Assembly: GCF_009901565.1 (NCBI RefSeq)
Contig: NZ_WXEW01000011.1
Span: 186,001-250,000, forward strand
Direction: 5' to 3'
DNA length: 64,000 bases
From: Herbidospora solisilvae
Lineage (GTDB): Bacteria; Actinomycetota; Actinomycetes; Streptosporangiales; Streptosporangiaceae
A program made the position numbers and the translations under genes. Below, piece by piece: positions 9,700 to 20,344 of the stretch. A model generated the notes under the pieces. It did not search any database. It was not told the origin of the DNA and saw only the letters and a list, made by a program, of their open reading frames with translations. Within the stretch, counting starts at the first letter, position 1, and each line of letters starts with the position of its first letter.

Positions 9700-10547
9700 T
9701 GTCGGTCCCGTTCCCCGAGGCGCTCGGCGCCGAGGTGTTCGACAGCCACTGCCATCTCGACATCATGGTCGGGGAGCGCAAGGCGTCGTCCGGCGATCCC
9801 GTCGCCCTGGCCGCGCAGGCGGCCGGGGCGAGCGTCGACCACATCGTCGAGGAGGCCAGGTCCGTCGGGGTGACGCGCCTGGTCACGATCGGCTACGACC
9901 TGCGCTCCTCCGAGTGGGGCGCCGAGATCGCCCGCGACCACGAGGGCGTCTACGCGGGCGTGGCGATCCACCCCAACGAGGCCCACGCGGCGACCCCCGA
10001 GGTGCTCGACCGCATCGAGGAACTGGCCCGGCTTCCGCACGTGCGGGCCGTCGGCGAGACCGGTCTCGACTTCTTCCGCGACTGGGCGTCCAAAGACGAC
10101 CAGCACGCCTCGTTCCGGGCGCACATCGAGATCGCCAAGCGCACCGGGAAGGCGCTGGTGATCCACGACCGCGACGCCCACGACGCGGTCCTCGACGTGC
10201 TCGACGAGGTGGGCGCCCCCGACGTGGTGGTCTTCCACAGCTACTCGGGCGACGCCGAGATGGCCGAGCGCTGCGTCAGGGCGGGCTACTACCTGTCGTT
10301 CTCGGGCCCGGTCACCTACAAGAACGCCGGCTACCTGCGTGAGGCCGCGAAGGTCGCGCCCGCCGAGCTGATCCTGGTCGAGACCGACGCGCCCTATCTG
10401 CCGCCGACTCCCCACCGGGGCAAGCCCAACGCGCCCTACCTGATCCCGTTGACGCTGCGCCGCATCGCGGAGGTGAAGGACACGGCCCCCGAGGCGCTGG
10501 CGGAGATCATCAATGCGAACGGTCCGCGCGTTTTCGGTGATTGGTAA
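9699..10547 (+). CDS. tatD: TatD family metal-dependent DNase
   Basis: A TIM-barrel metallohydrolase (282 aa) of the TatD/YcfH family, which has 3'-5' exonuclease activity and acts in DNA repair and turnover. Metal-ligand motifs are FDSHCHLD (residues ~14-21), GIHPNEA (~88-94), VGETGLDFF, VIHDRDAHDAVL, FHSYSGD and VETDAPYLPPTPHRGKPN. The open frame extends upstream into metG, but the ATG at 9699 coincides with the metG stop and gives the normal N-terminus, so I used it. Position between metG and the Rpf gene is the conserved actinobacterial arrangement. Confidence 0.94.
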   Translation: MSVPFPEALGAEVFDSHCHLDIMVGERKASSGDPVALAAQAAGASVDHIVEEARSVGVTRLVTIGYDLRSSEWGAEIARDHEGVYAGVAIHPNEAHAATPEVLDRIEELARLPHVRAVGETGLDFFRDWASKDDQHASFRAHIEIAKRTGKALVIHDRDAHDAVLDVLDEVGAPDVVVFHSYSGDAEMAERCVRAGYYLSFSGPVTYKNAGYLREAAKVAPAELILVETDAPYLPPTPHRGKPNAPYLIPLTLRRIAEVKDTAPEALAEIINANGPRVFGDW

Positions 10548-10602
10548 TGGGATGTCACGGTACGGTGTGAGTTGACCATGGCGCTTCCGGAAGGACGCAT
10601 CC

Positions 10603-11568
10603 GTGTATTCCCCGACGTTGGAGAGCCCCGCGCGTGACACGGGCAGCCAACTGTCGGGCTGGGAACATCCGGTCGAGAAACCCGCTGAGACGCCGTCCCG
10701 GTTGAGGGCGCTGGTCCGTCCGTGGCTGGCCGTGTTGTGCGCCGCCGCGCTGGGGGCCTCGGTCGGCGTGGTCATCGGGGTCGGGCTGGCGCGCGAGATC
10801 ACCCTCGACGTCGACGGCAAGCTGACCACCCACCGTTCGTTCGCGGCCGACGTGCGGGGCGCGTTGAAGGCCGCCGGGGTGCCCTACGAGAGGGGCGACA
10901 TGGTCTCGCCCCCGCCGTCGGCCGAGATCGGCGACGACATGACGATCGTGGTGAGGCACGCCCGCCCGCTGACGCTGAACCTCGACGGGACCTCCAGCAC
11001 CCATCTGACGACGGCGCTCAACGTCCAGGACGCTCTCGTAGAGCTCAAGATGAACCCCAACAAGCTCCAGCTCTCGACGACCCGGCTGCGGCAGATCCCG
11101 GTCGAGGGGTTCGAGCTCGACGCGCGGTCCCAGCGCAAGGTGACGATCGTGGCCGGCAGCATGCGCATCGAGACCACGACGACCGGCCGGACCGTGAAAG
11201 AGGTCCTGGAGGAGTCGAACGTCGAACTCGGCGAGGGCGACAAGGTCTCGCCCGGCCTGTCGACCTTCCCGCCCGAGGACACGGTGATCCGGGTGACCCC
11301 CGGCCTGCCGCCCCACACGATCCCCATCTCGGCCGACGTGGCCGCGCTGAACTGGGACGCGCTGGCGCGATGCGTGTCGGGGAACGACGCCAAGTCGGCG
11401 CCGGGAGGGCTCTACGGGTTCGGGCTGAAGATGTGGCTGGCGGTCGGCGGGGAGAAGCGGCCGGTCGACTGGCCGGAGGCCGAGCAGACCTACCGGGCGC
11501 AGCTCCTCTACCAGCGGCTGGCGGGCGACTGGAAACGTGCCTGGCCGGAGTGCGGCCACCGCCTCTGA
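10603..11568 (+). CDS. Rpf/YabE-like protein: DUF348 repeats with degenerate transglycosylase domain
   Basis: A membrane-anchored or exported protein (321 aa) in the conserved rpfB position between tatD and ksgA. It has a cytoplasmic lead, one hydrophobic segment (about 41-65), three DUF348 ubiquitin-like repeats (about 68-121, 122-178, 179-235), then a short Rpf-like domain starting LNWDALARCVSGNDAK. Rpf lytic transglycosylases carry a catalytic Glu in a C-E-S-G motif; here the residue after Cys257 is Val258 (GTG at 11374). The G5 domain normally found between DUF348 and Rpf in RpfB is absent, and the usual GGLQF stretch reads GLYGFGLKMW. Peptidoglycan binding may persist, but lysozyme-like cleavage is doubtful. 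The GTG start follows GGAAGGA. Confidence 0.88.
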   Translation: MYSPTLESPARDTGSQLSGWEHPVEKPAETPSRLRALVRPWLAVLCAAALGASVGVVIGVGLAREITLDVDGKLTTHRSFAADVRGALKAAGVPYERGDMVSPPPSAEIGDDMTIVVRHARPLTLNLDGTSSTHLTTALNVQDALVELKMNPNKLQLSTTRLRQIPVEGFELDARSQRKVTIVAGSMRIETTTTGRTVKEVLEESNVELGEGDKVSPGLSTFPPEDTVIRVTPGLPPHTIPISADVAALNWDALARCVSGNDAKSAPGGLYGFGLKMWLAVGGEKRPVDWPEAEQTYRAQLLYQRLAGDWKRAWPECGHRL

Positions 11569-11572
11569 CCGC

Positions 11573-12745
11573 TCAGTCGACCGCATGGCCGTAGTCGACC
11601 GAACCGGCCGGCGCGGGCGTCGTCGCCGAGGTGGAGACCGCGCCGACGCCGTCGCGGTCGGGCGCGCCGACCAATAACCCGGAGGCGCCGTCGGCGGCCA
11701 GCGACCAGCCGTACCGCTGCCCCGGCTGGGGCGGGACCGGCAGCGCGGCCACGGTTCCGTCGACGGTGGTGGTGTGGACACCCCCCGTCGCCCCCTTCGT
11801 GTAAGGGTGGCCCATGGCGAGCCGCCCGTCGCCGGTGAACGCCAGGGCCCAGCCGAGACCGGTCGTGCCCGGCACGGTGATCGCCCTGGCGGGGGAGAGG
11901 TCGGCCCAGAGCTGGACCATGCCGGCGTCGCGCGGCCCGGCGAGCGGGGCGCCCGCGGCCAGGTAGGAGACGCCGCCGATCCGGGTGGCCGCCAGCGTCC
12001 AGCCGAAGCGGTTGCCCGCCTCCTCCGGCACGTCCTTGGTCGCCTGGCCGAGGTCCCACTTCCTGGTCGTGTACGGCGCCCCCGACAACACGTCCTTGAT
12101 GACGACGACCGTCCCGGCGTCGACGATGCCGCTGGCGACCTGGATCCCCGTGCCGTCGTCGTCCTCGTAGGGCACGCCGACGGCCAGGTCGGGGCGGGCG
12201 GGGTCGCCGTGGAAGGCCAGCGACCAGCCCCACATGTCGCCGACCTCGCCGTTGCCGATCATGCCGTCGGACTCCTGGTTCAGCCGCGCCTGCCCCCGCG
12301 GGGAGAACAGGTGCACCGCGCCGGCGTCGGTCAGCGGGTCGTCGGCGTGGGGTTCGCCGACCGCCAGCACCCAACCGCCTGGCAGGTCGGCCGCCGCCAG
12401 CGACCAGCCGAAGTGGGCGTCCTCGCGCGGGTCGCGCGCGGTCAGGGTCTGGACGCCCCCCGCGCCGAACACGTAGACCGCGCCCTGGTCGTCGTCGCCG
12501 GCGTAGGGGGCGCCGACGACGACGTCGAGGCAGCGGTCGCCGTCGACGTGGGCGGTGGCCACGGCCCAGCCGAAGCCGGTGTTGGTCTCGCCGCCGGGGG
12601 GTCTGAGGGTCTGGCCGCCGAAGGCGACGGTCTCGGCGAAGGGGTCGCCGACGGCGTGGGTCGTGGCGGGGCAGGGGGTGGCGGAGGCCGTACCGGAAGG
12701 GACGAGCGCGGACACGAGCAGCAGGGCGGCGAGCAGCCGGGTCAC
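11573..12745 (-). CDS. Exported FG-GAP (integrin-alpha-like) beta-propeller protein
   Basis: A secreted protein of about 390 aa. A signal peptide ([22 protein letters not shown]) is followed by about seven blades, each with the FG-GAP pattern: FGWAVATAHVDGDRCLDVVVGAPYAGDD, FGWSLAAADLPGGW, GWSLAFHGDPARPDLAVGVPYEDDD, FGWTLAATR, LGWALAFTGDGR, YGWSLAADGASGLLVGAPDRDG. Acidic Ca2+-binding loops (DGDRCLD, DPARPD) are present in some blades. I chose GTG 12745, which overlaps the kinase stop (GTGA) and encodes the signal peptide; the longer open frame upstream is the kinase gene in another frame. The ligand is unknown. Coupling to a receptor kinase suggests a sensor or extracellular-partner role (inference). 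Confidence 0.85.
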   Translation of the reverse strand: MTRLLAALLLVSALVPSGTASATPCPATTHAVGDPFAETVAFGGQTLRPPGGETNTGFGWAVATAHVDGDRCLDVVVGAPYAGDDDQGAVYVFGAGGVQTLTARDPREDAHFGWSLAAADLPGGWVLAVGEPHADDPLTDAGAVHLFSPRGQARLNQESDGMIGNGEVGDMWGWSLAFHGDPARPDLAVGVPYEDDDGTGIQVASGIVDAGTVVVIKDVLSGAPYTTRKWDLGQATKDVPEEAGNRFGWTLAATRIGGVSYLAAGAPLAGPRDAGMVQLWADLSPARAITVPGTTGLGWALAFTGDGRLAMGHPYTKGATGGVHTTTVDGTVAALPVPPQPGQRYGWSLAADGASGLLVGAPDRDGVGAVSTSATTPAPAGSVDYGHAVD

Positions 12746-14247
12746 AGGGCCACCTCCAGGCCGCCGCCGAACTGGAGCCGGGCGGGGACGCGGTCGTCGG
12801 GGAGATCGAACACGAGCATGCCGTCGGAGCGCCCGCCGGGCCGCAGCCCGCTCGGCAGCGGCGTGGAGAGGCGATGGGGCCGGTAGGCCGTGCCCGAGGC
12901 GTCGAGCAGCACCGGCGTGGCCGTGATCCCGACCAGTTCGCCGCCGGTGTTGACCATGCTCCACGGGATCACGCAGAACGCCCCCTGCGCGGCCGTGACG
13001 CCTTCGTAGTCGGGGAGGCCGCACCGCGGATCCCTGGTGACGACCAGGTCCACCCCGAACCCGGCGCCGACGGTGATCCGCTTGGCGACGTCGCCGCCGG
13101 CGGCCTCCTGCGCGGCGATCTGCACGGCGGTGCGCGGCTCGTTGTCCCCCGACACGACCAGCACCCCGACGCTGACCACGAACGCCACGAAGATCACCAC
13201 GGCCGCGATGAGCCACCGGTCGGAACGCGACCGTGGTGGTTTCAACGGGGGTTCCGTGGAGGTGTCCGGGCCGGTTGAGGCGACGACGGTGCGGTCGACC
13301 CGTTCGGCGACCGGCTCCGCCTGCTCGGCGGGTTCGGGGAGGCTCTGCTGGAGGGTCCGGTTGAGTTCCTCCACCGGAATCAGCGGCTCGGCCCGCCGGA
13401 CCTCCGGATCACGGGCCGAGACCGTCGGCAGGGCGCCGCCGACCAGGGCGATCAGCAGGTCCTGGGCGGTCGGGCGGCGGGTCGGGTCGGGATCGGTCGC
13501 CAGGCGGACCAGCTCGTTCAACGGCTCGGGGAGCGCGCCCAGGTCGGGGCGGCTGTTCAGGACACGGGCGGCCAGGGTCACCATGTTGCCCTGGCCGTAG
13601 GGGTGACGGCCGGTTCCCGCGTAGGCCACCAGGCAGCCCCAGGCGAAGACGTCGGTCCACGGGCTGACCGGCTCGCCGCGCACCTGTTCGGGCGCCCACC
13701 AGCCGGGGCTGCCGAGCAGCTCCCCGGCCTGGGTGAAGTCGTGGGAGGCGTCGAGGGCGCGGGCGATGCCGAAGTCGATCACGCGGGGCCCTGACAGGGA
13801 CAGGATCACGTTCGCGGGCTTCAGGTCGCGGTGCACCAGGCCGGCCACGTGGATGGCCGCCAGGGCCGCCGCCACGCCCAGGGCCACGCCGTGGAGCGGT
13901 CCCGGCTCAAGCGGGCCCTCCTGGGCGATCTGCCGGTTGAGCGGGGTGCCGGCGATGTACTCGGTCACCATGTAGGGCCGCCCGTCGGCGGTGGTCCCGT
14001 TGTCCAGCACCTGGGCGGTGCAGAACGAGGCCACCTTGCGGGCGTTCTCGACCTCGCCGTGGAAGCGGGCCGCGAAGGCGTCGTCGGCCAACTGGGAGCG
14101 GACCACCTTGAGGGCGACCAGGCGGTCTTCGGCCACGGCCAGGTAGACCGTGCCCATGCCGCCCTCGCCCAGGCGGCCCAGCAGCCGGTAGGTCCCGATC
14201 GCGGCGGGATCGTCGGGGCGGAGCGGCTCGGCGCCGGTCGGTTCCAT
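12742..14247 (-). CDS. Transmembrane serine/threonine protein kinase (PknB type)
   Basis: A Hanks-type kinase of 501 aa. The glycine loop [12 protein letters not shown] (residues 26-37), Lys47 in [14 protein letters not shown] (139-147), DFGIAR (158-163) and the APE motif [10 protein letters not shown] are all intact, so it should be active. A Pro/Glu-rich linker leads to one transmembrane helix (346-366) and an extracellular domain of about 135 residues with a Cys pair (CGLPDYEGV...FCVIPW), resembling DUF4352-like or immunoglobulin-like sensor domains. No PASTA repeats are present. Its stop overlaps the start of the FG-GAP protein gene by four bases. It diverges from rsmA with a 121-base gap. 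Confidence 0.93.
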   Translation of the reverse strand: MEPTGAEPLRPDDPAAIGTYRLLGRLGEGGMGTVYLAVAEDRLVALKVVRSQLADDAFAARFHGEVENARKVASFCTAQVLDNGTTADGRPYMVTEYIAGTPLNRQIAQEGPLEPGPLHGVALGVAAALAAIHVAGLVHRDLKPANVILSLSGPRVIDFGIARALDASHDFTQAGELLGSPGWWAPEQVRGEPVSPWTDVFAWGCLVAYAGTGRHPYGQGNMVTLAARVLNSRPDLGALPEPLNELVRLATDPDPTRRPTAQDLLIALVGGALPTVSARDPEVRRAEPLIPVEELNRTLQQSLPEPAEQAEPVAERVDRTVVASTGPDTSTEPPLKPPRSRSDRWLIAAVVIFVAFVVSVGVLVVSGDNEPRTAVQIAAQEAAGGDVAKRITVGAGFGVDLVVTRDPRCGLPDYEGVTAAQGAFCVIPWSMVNTGGELVGITATPVLLDASGTAYRPHRLSTPLPSGLRPGGRSDGMLVFDLPDDRVPARLQFGGGLEVAL

Positions 14248-14368
14248 CTGGGGGCTCTCCTACGGCCTGTGCGAGTTCATGAACACTTCGAAGCAATCGC
14301 CAGCATGGATTGCCCGTGGGGGGCGCGAACAGGTAAATCGACGCGTTCGCATGCCCGACACTGGTTGC

Positions 14369-15211
14369 ATGAGTCTGCTCGGGCCCGTTGAGGTGCGCAC
14401 GCTTGCGGAGAAGTTGAACATCCGGCCCACCAAGAAGCTCGGGCAGAACTTCGTCATCGACGGCGGCACGGTCCGCAAGATCGTCAGAGTCGCCGAGGTG
14501 TCGCCCGACGACGTGGTGATCGAGGTCGGGCCGGGGCTCGGGTCGCTGACGCTGGCGCTGCTCTCGGAGGTCGCCGAGGTGGTCGCGGTCGAGATCGATC
14601 CGGTGCTGGCGGGGCAGCTCCCCGAGACGGTCACGGTCATGCTTCCTGATTACGCCGACCGCCTGAGGGTCGTCCAGGCCGACGCTTTGCGCATCACTCC
14701 GGATGACCTGCCGGCCCGGCCGACCGCGCTGGTCGCCAACCTGCCCTACAACGTGTCGGTCCCGGTCGTCCTGCACCTGCTGCAGATCCTGCCCGAGCTG
14801 CGCCGGGGCCTGGTGATGGTGCAGTCGGAGGTCGCCGACCGCCTGGCCGCCCGGCCCGGCTCCCGCGTCTACGGGGTGCCGTCGGTCAAGGCCGCCTGGT
14901 ACGCCGACGTCCGCCGCGCGGGCCCGGTCGGGCGCAACGTCTTCTGGCCGGCCCCCAACGTCGACTCGGGCTTGGTCTCTCTCGTCCGCCGTGAGCCGCC
15001 CGCCACCACCGCCAGCAGAGAAGAGGTGTTCGCCGCGATCGACGCCGCGTTCGCCCAGCGGCGCAAGACCCTGCGCGCCGCCCTGGCGGGCTGGGCGGGC
15101 TCCCCGGCGCTGGCCGAGGAGGCGCTCGTGAAGGCGGGCGTCGACCCGCAGGCCCGGGGCGAACAGCTCGAGGTGGCCGACTTCGCCCGGATCGCCGAAC
15201 ACCGCCGCTAG
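14369..15211 (+). CDS. rsmA: 16S rRNA (adenine1518/1519-N6)-dimethyltransferase
   Basis: KsgA/Dim1 family enzyme (280 aa) that dimethylates two adenosines at the 3' end of 16S rRNA. Motifs: [24 protein letters not shown] (SAM binding), VVAVEIDP, and the catalytic [11 protein letters not shown] (N-L-P-Y). The C-terminal [15 protein letters not shown] is typical. The ATG at 14369 ([16 protein letters not shown]) gives the standard actinobacterial N-terminus; the 30 codons upstream in the open frame lack family character. It is followed after 11 bases by ispE, the conserved pair. Confidence 0.96.
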   Translation: MSLLGPVEVRTLAEKLNIRPTKKLGQNFVIDGGTVRKIVRVAEVSPDDVVIEVGPGLGSLTLALLSEVAEVVAVEIDPVLAGQLPETVTVMLPDYADRLRVVQADALRITPDDLPARPTALVANLPYNVSVPVVLHLLQILPELRRGLVMVQSEVADRLAARPGSRVYGVPSVKAAWYADVRRAGPVGRNVFWPAPNVDSGLVSLVRREPPATTASREEVFAAIDAAFAQRRKTLRAALAGWAGSPALAEEALVKAGVDPQARGEQLEVADFARIAEHRR

Positions 15212-15222
15212 GCTCCCGTCAC

Positions 15223-16089
15223 GTGATTACCGTGCGTGTGCCCGCCAAGGTCAATCTTCAGCTCTCCGTCGGCCCGCTCCGCGACGACGGCTTCCACGAC
15301 CTGGTCAACGTCTTCCAGGCCGTCTCCCTGTTCGACGAGGTCACCGCGTCGGAGTCAGACCGGGTCGAGGTCGTCTGCGACCACGCCGACGTGCCGCTCG
15401 GGGCCGACAACCTGGCCGTCCGGGCCGCCCACGCGCTCGCGCCCGGCAGGGGCGTCCGGCTGGAGATCAAGAAGACCATCCCGATCGCGGGCGGCATGGC
15501 CGGGGGCAGCGCCGACGCCGCCGCCGCGCTCGTCGCGTGCAACGCCCTGTGGAACCTGGGCAAGACCCGCGAGGAGCTGATGGAGATCGGCGGCACGCTC
15601 GGCAGCGACGTGCCGTTCGCGCTGCTCGGCGGCACCGCCGTCGGCGTCGGCAAGGGCGAGGTCCTGACGCCGATGGAGGTCTCGGGCACCTTCCACTGGG
15701 TGTTCGCGCTGGCCGACGGCGGCCTGTCGACGCCGCAGGTCTACGGCGAGTGCGACCGCATCAGGGAGGCCACCGGCGAACAGGCCGCCTGGCCGACCCT
15801 GAGCGACCCGCTGGCCAAGGCGCTGGCCGAGGGCGACGCCGCGGCGCTCGGGGCCGCGCTCGTCAACGACCTGCAGCCCGCCGCCGTCATGTTGCGCCGC
15901 TCCCTCCACCGCACCCTCGACGAGGGCCGGGAACTCGGCGCGCTCGGCGCGCTCGTGTCGGGCTCCGGGCCGACGTGCGCGTTCCTGGCCGCCGACGAGA
16001 TGCACGCACGGGAGATCGCCGTCTCGCTCACCGGCTGCCGGGAGGCCGTCGTCGCCTCCGGACCGGTGCCGGGAGCCACGATCGTCTAG
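15223..16089 (+). CDS. ispE: 4-diphosphocytidyl-2-C-methyl-D-erythritol kinase
   Basis: A GHMP-superfamily kinase (288 aa) of the MEP isoprenoid pathway, phosphorylating CDP-ME. N-terminal substrate motif VRVPAKVNLQLSVGPLRDDGFHDL, the ATP loop KTIPIAGGMAGGSADAAAAL (residues ~86-105), GSDVPFALLGGTAVGVGKGE, and the C-terminal GALVSGSGPTCAFLA GHMP motif are all present. The start is GTG 15223. It forms an operon with rsmA (11-base gap) and the ABC-F gene (16-base gap). Confidence 0.95.
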   Translation: MITVRVPAKVNLQLSVGPLRDDGFHDLVNVFQAVSLFDEVTASESDRVEVVCDHADVPLGADNLAVRAAHALAPGRGVRLEIKKTIPIAGGMAGGSADAAAALVACNALWNLGKTREELMEIGGTLGSDVPFALLGGTAVGVGKGEVLTPMEVSGTFHWVFALADGGLSTPQVYGECDRIREATGEQAAWPTLSDPLAKALAEGDAAALGAALVNDLQPAAVMLRRSLHRTLDEGRELGALGALVSGSGPTCAFLAADEMHAREIAVSLTGCREAVVASGPVPGATIV

Positions 16090-16105
16090 ATAGGCTTGGC
16101 GGGCG

Positions 16106-17899
<1,794 letters not shown>

Positions 17900-17911
17900 C
17901 CAGGGAAAAGA

Positions 17912-17948
17912 GAAGGAGCCCGGTTGGCCGACCGGGCTCCTTCTTTTT
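17912..17948. terminator. Strong Rho-independent terminator, probably bidirectional
   Basis: A perfect 13-bp stem, GAAGGAGCCCGGT (17912-17924) paired with ACCGGGCTCCTTC (17931-17943), has a 6-nt loop and is followed by TTTTTG on the plus strand. On the minus strand the stem is followed by TCTTTTCCC, so it can also end the convergent protease-like gene at 18005. Confidence 0.92.
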
Positions 17949-18004
17949 GCTTCAGATGACTTGGGGCACCAACCGAGTCATCTCAGCACTACGTGGTTGG
18001 AAGA

Positions 18005-19513
18005 TCAGACGATCTTGCCGGACCAGAGAGCCGCCGCCACCTTGTAGACGCCGTAGGTCTCACCGTCGAAGTACGGGGAAACCGAGGTGTCGTAGCGCTT
18101 GTTGCCGTCGGTGTCAGCGACACCGATGGTCACGCCGTTGAGGTAGCCGAGGCGACGGGCGCTCTTGTACTGCGACAGCCACGACGAGCCCAGCGAGCCC
18201 TCGCCCGTGAAGGACGACTTGACCCCGATGATCTCCTCAGCCTTGATGTCCGAGGCCTTGGCCGCGAACGTCTTGCCGTAGGTCCACTTCAGGGTGTGGC
18301 CGGTGAACGCGTGGTTCCCGTCCGGGTGCTTGCCGCTCGGGTAGCCGAAGACGTAGACCGACTGGCCGACCTTCTGGTTGTACGCCAGACCCTGGCCACC
18401 GACGTTGTCACCGAGGCGACCGACGTCCTTGAGGCCGATGGACAGAACGATGCCCTTGACCTTGTAGTCCAGGTCGTAGTTGATCCAGAAGGTCCGCTTG
18501 ACGTACTTCCAGACGGGGCCGGACTTGTACGAGTAGACGAAGGTCTTGCCGTCGTTCAGCCAGTACGAGTCGCCGTCGTCCTGGACACCAGGAGGCGAGC
18601 GGAACTCGGCCTGGCTGATGAACGTCTCGTTGACGCCGAGGCCGGACACGAAGGTGGTGGTCTTCGGGTCGTCGTTCTGGCCGGGGACGTTCTTGAACTT
18701 CCAGTGGCTGACTTCGACCTTCTTGCTCTCCGGCGAGCCGACCGGAACGATCTTCCAGTGGTCGATGTACTCGATGATCTCGAGCTTGGAGTAGCCGGTC
18801 TCCTTCTTCGCCTCCAGCTCAGCCTTGGCCTTCTCGGCCAGGGCCTTGGTGGGGTAAGGCTTGGAGACCCAGTCGACGTCGGTGCCGCCGGCGACGGGGA
18901 GCACACCGTTGTACACGTTCACGAACGCGTAGTTGCGGTCGCCGTCCTCGTAGACGTCGAAGTCGTAGTGCGTGAAGGCCTGCTTGCCGACGTAGATGCC
19001 CCACGGGGTCTTGCCCTGGTAGTAACCGGGGATGAAGACCCACTTGTCGAGGGTGGCCTTGTTGGACGTCGTGTCGTAGACACAGTGTCCAGCGGTGGCG
19101 ACGAGGTTCTTGTAGGCGCTCTGGAGCGAGGTGCCGGTGCACCAGTGCGGCTGGCCGTCAGCGCCGATGAAGAACACCTTGCCCGTGGTCTTGGGCAGGT
19201 TGACGTTCTTCGAGACGCTGGTGGTCTTCTTCTCGTCACCGATGGCCGGGACGACGCCGGGCTTCGTGTCGGCGGTGGGACCACCGGTCGACACGTGCTT
19301 GCCGACGACCTGAGTCTCGACGTCGTAGGGCGTGGCGCCGATCAGGTTGGCCTTCGCCTCGCCGTACCAGAAGGCCGCGACCTGCTGAGCGGCAAGGTTG
19401 GTGTTGGCCAGGCTGTCGGAGGCGACGTCGCCAGCAGCCTGCGCCGGAGCGGCCACGACCGCGGAGGCAAGCAGCCCCGCGCTCAGACCGCCCAGAATGA
19501 GCGTGCGCTTCAT
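18005..19513 (-). CDS. Secreted trypsin-fold protein, probably catalytically inactive
   Basis: A 502-aa secreted protein with a clear signal peptide (MKRTLILGGL..AAPAQA, cleavage near residue 27). The catalytic-His segment is intact (CTGTSLQSAYKNLVATAGHC, His143, disulfide Cys125-Cys144). The Asp strand reads RNYAFVNVYNG, where related proteins normally have Asp before Tyr; here it is Asn194. The nucleophile segment, normally G-x-S-G-G-P-W, reads GSLGSSW with Leu441 at the serine position. A stretch of about 160 residues (~208-365), rich in Lys, Trp and Tyr, is inserted before VGRLGDNVGGQG. It may therefore be a binding or structural protein. SD GGGAG lies six bases before the ATG. It is monocistronic. 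Confidence 0.8.
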   Translation of the reverse strand: MKRTLILGGLSAGLLASAVVAAPAQAAGDVASDSLANTNLAAQQVAAFWYGEAKANLIGATPYDVETQVVGKHVSTGGPTADTKPGVVPAIGDEKKTTSVSKNVNLPKTTGKVFFIGADGQPHWCTGTSLQSAYKNLVATAGHCVYDTTSNKATLDKWVFIPGYYQGKTPWGIYVGKQAFTHYDFDVYEDGDRNYAFVNVYNGVLPVAGGTDVDWVSKPYPTKALAEKAKAELEAKKETGYSKLEIIEYIDHWKIVPVGSPESKKVEVSHWKFKNVPGQNDDPKTTTFVSGLGVNETFISQAEFRSPPGVQDDGDSYWLNDGKTFVYSYKSGPVWKYVKRTFWINYDLDYKVKGIVLSIGLKDVGRLGDNVGGQGLAYNQKVGQSVYVFGYPSGKHPDGNHAFTGHTLKWTYGKTFAAKASDIKAEEIIGVKSSFTGEGSLGSSWLSQYKSARRLGYLNGVTIGVADTDGNKRYDTSVSPYFDGETYGVYKVAAALWSGKIV

Positions 19514-19589
19514 GTGGAACTCCCAGGTCTGTCGTGGGACGTCACTTGCGCCCCATGCGTCAGGAAAGGAACGTTCAAGAAGCTATAAG

Positions 19590-19625
19590 ACGGGATGAGG
19601 GTGTGAAAGCAAAAAGACCAACTGC
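19590..19625 (-). promoter_or_regulatory. Candidate promoter of the secreted protease-like gene
   Basis: Reading on the minus strand, a TTGCTT box is followed about 19 bases later by TATAGC inside an AT-richer patch, roughly 80-110 bases upstream of the ATG at 19513. Spacing is slightly long for a consensus sigma-70 promoter, so this is a weak prediction. Confidence 0.35.
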
Positions 19626-19746
19626 CCGAGGCGGCTGGGGTGTGGAAAGTTGCTGTAAACCTGTGGGGTTCCTGTGAAGATTCCGTTATTTCCGCTGATC
19701 GTGGGGCATGTCGTTTGGTCACCCCATGGATCGATCCAGCTCGGGT

Positions 19747-19764
19747 GTGTGACGTAAATCACAC
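19747..19764. promoter_or_regulatory. CRP/FNR-type operator (GTGTGA-N6-TCACAC)
   Basis: GTGTGACGTAAATCACAC is a perfect inverted repeat that matches the classical cAMP-receptor-protein core TGTGA-N6-TCACA. It sits about 235 bases upstream of the secreted protease-like gene and about 50 bases beyond the 3' end of tamR. The 302-base gap 19514-19815 otherwise shows only the candidate promoter. Confidence 0.6.
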
Positions 19765-19815
19765 CCCTCTGGAGGGAACCGGAAAGCGGGTCAACCCCGT
19801 CTTAGTCCGTCACGA

Positions 19816-20325
19816 CTACGCGGAGTCGCTGGTGTCGAACGGCACGAGAAGGGTGCGCAGGAGCCCGGAAAGATCTTGCTGCTGCTGCCGGCCGAGGGCC
19901 GCGAGCAGCTCCTGCTCCCGCCTGAGCAGGTCGGCGAAGGCCGCGTCGACGCGTTCGAGCCCCTTGGTGGTCAGTCGCACGAGCACGCCGCGCCGGTCGT
20001 CGGGGTCGGGGTTGCGGGTGACGAATCCGGCGGCGGCCAGCCGGTCGATGCGGTTGGTCATGGTCCCGGACGTCACCAGAGTGGCCCGCAGCAACGCCCC
20101 CGGGCTCATCTCGTAGGGGGAGCCGGCCCGGCGCAGCGCCGTGAGGACGTCGAACTCCCAGGGCTCCAGCCCGTGTTCGGCGAAGGCGGCCCGCCTGGCC
20201 CGCTCCAGATGACGGCTCAGCCGCGACACGCGGCTCAGCACCTGGAGAGGCGTCACGTCGAGGTCGGGGCGCTCCTGCCGCCAGGCCGCGACGAGCCGGT
20301 CGACTTCATCCTCGGCTGAGCTCAT
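19816..20325 (-). CDS. tamR: MarR family transcriptional regulator, TamR-like
   Basis: A winged-helix MarR protein (169 aa). Dimerisation helices flank the DNA-binding core: WEFDVLTALRRAGSPYEMSPGALLRATLVTSGTMTNRIDRLAAAGFVTRNPDPDDRRGVLVRLTTKGLERVD, with the recognition helix around TSGTMTNRIDRL and the wing at DPDDRRGV. It is divergently transcribed from a trans-aconitate methyltransferase gene. That is the arrangement described for TamR of Streptomyces coelicolor, which senses citrate and aconitate and controls tam and aconitase. Two palindromes in the shared promoter region fit its operators. Assignment as TamR rests on this context and was not tested by alignment. Confidence 0.85.
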   Translation of the reverse strand: MSSAEDEVDRLVAAWRQERPDLDVTPLQVLSRVSRLSRHLERARRAAFAEHGLEPWEFDVLTALRRAGSPYEMSPGALLRATLVTSGTMTNRIDRLAAAGFVTRNPDPDDRRGVLVRLTTKGLERVDAAFADLLRREQELLAALGRQQQQDLSGLLRTLLVPFDTSDSA

Positions 20326-20344
20326 GGATGACGAGTCTAGCTTT

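Noticed and set aside
10548-10602. c-di-AMP (ydaO-type) riboswitch before the Rpf-like gene
   Set aside because: Such elements precede some actinobacterial rpf genes, but the gap from tatD is only about 55 bases, too short, and no matching motif is visible.
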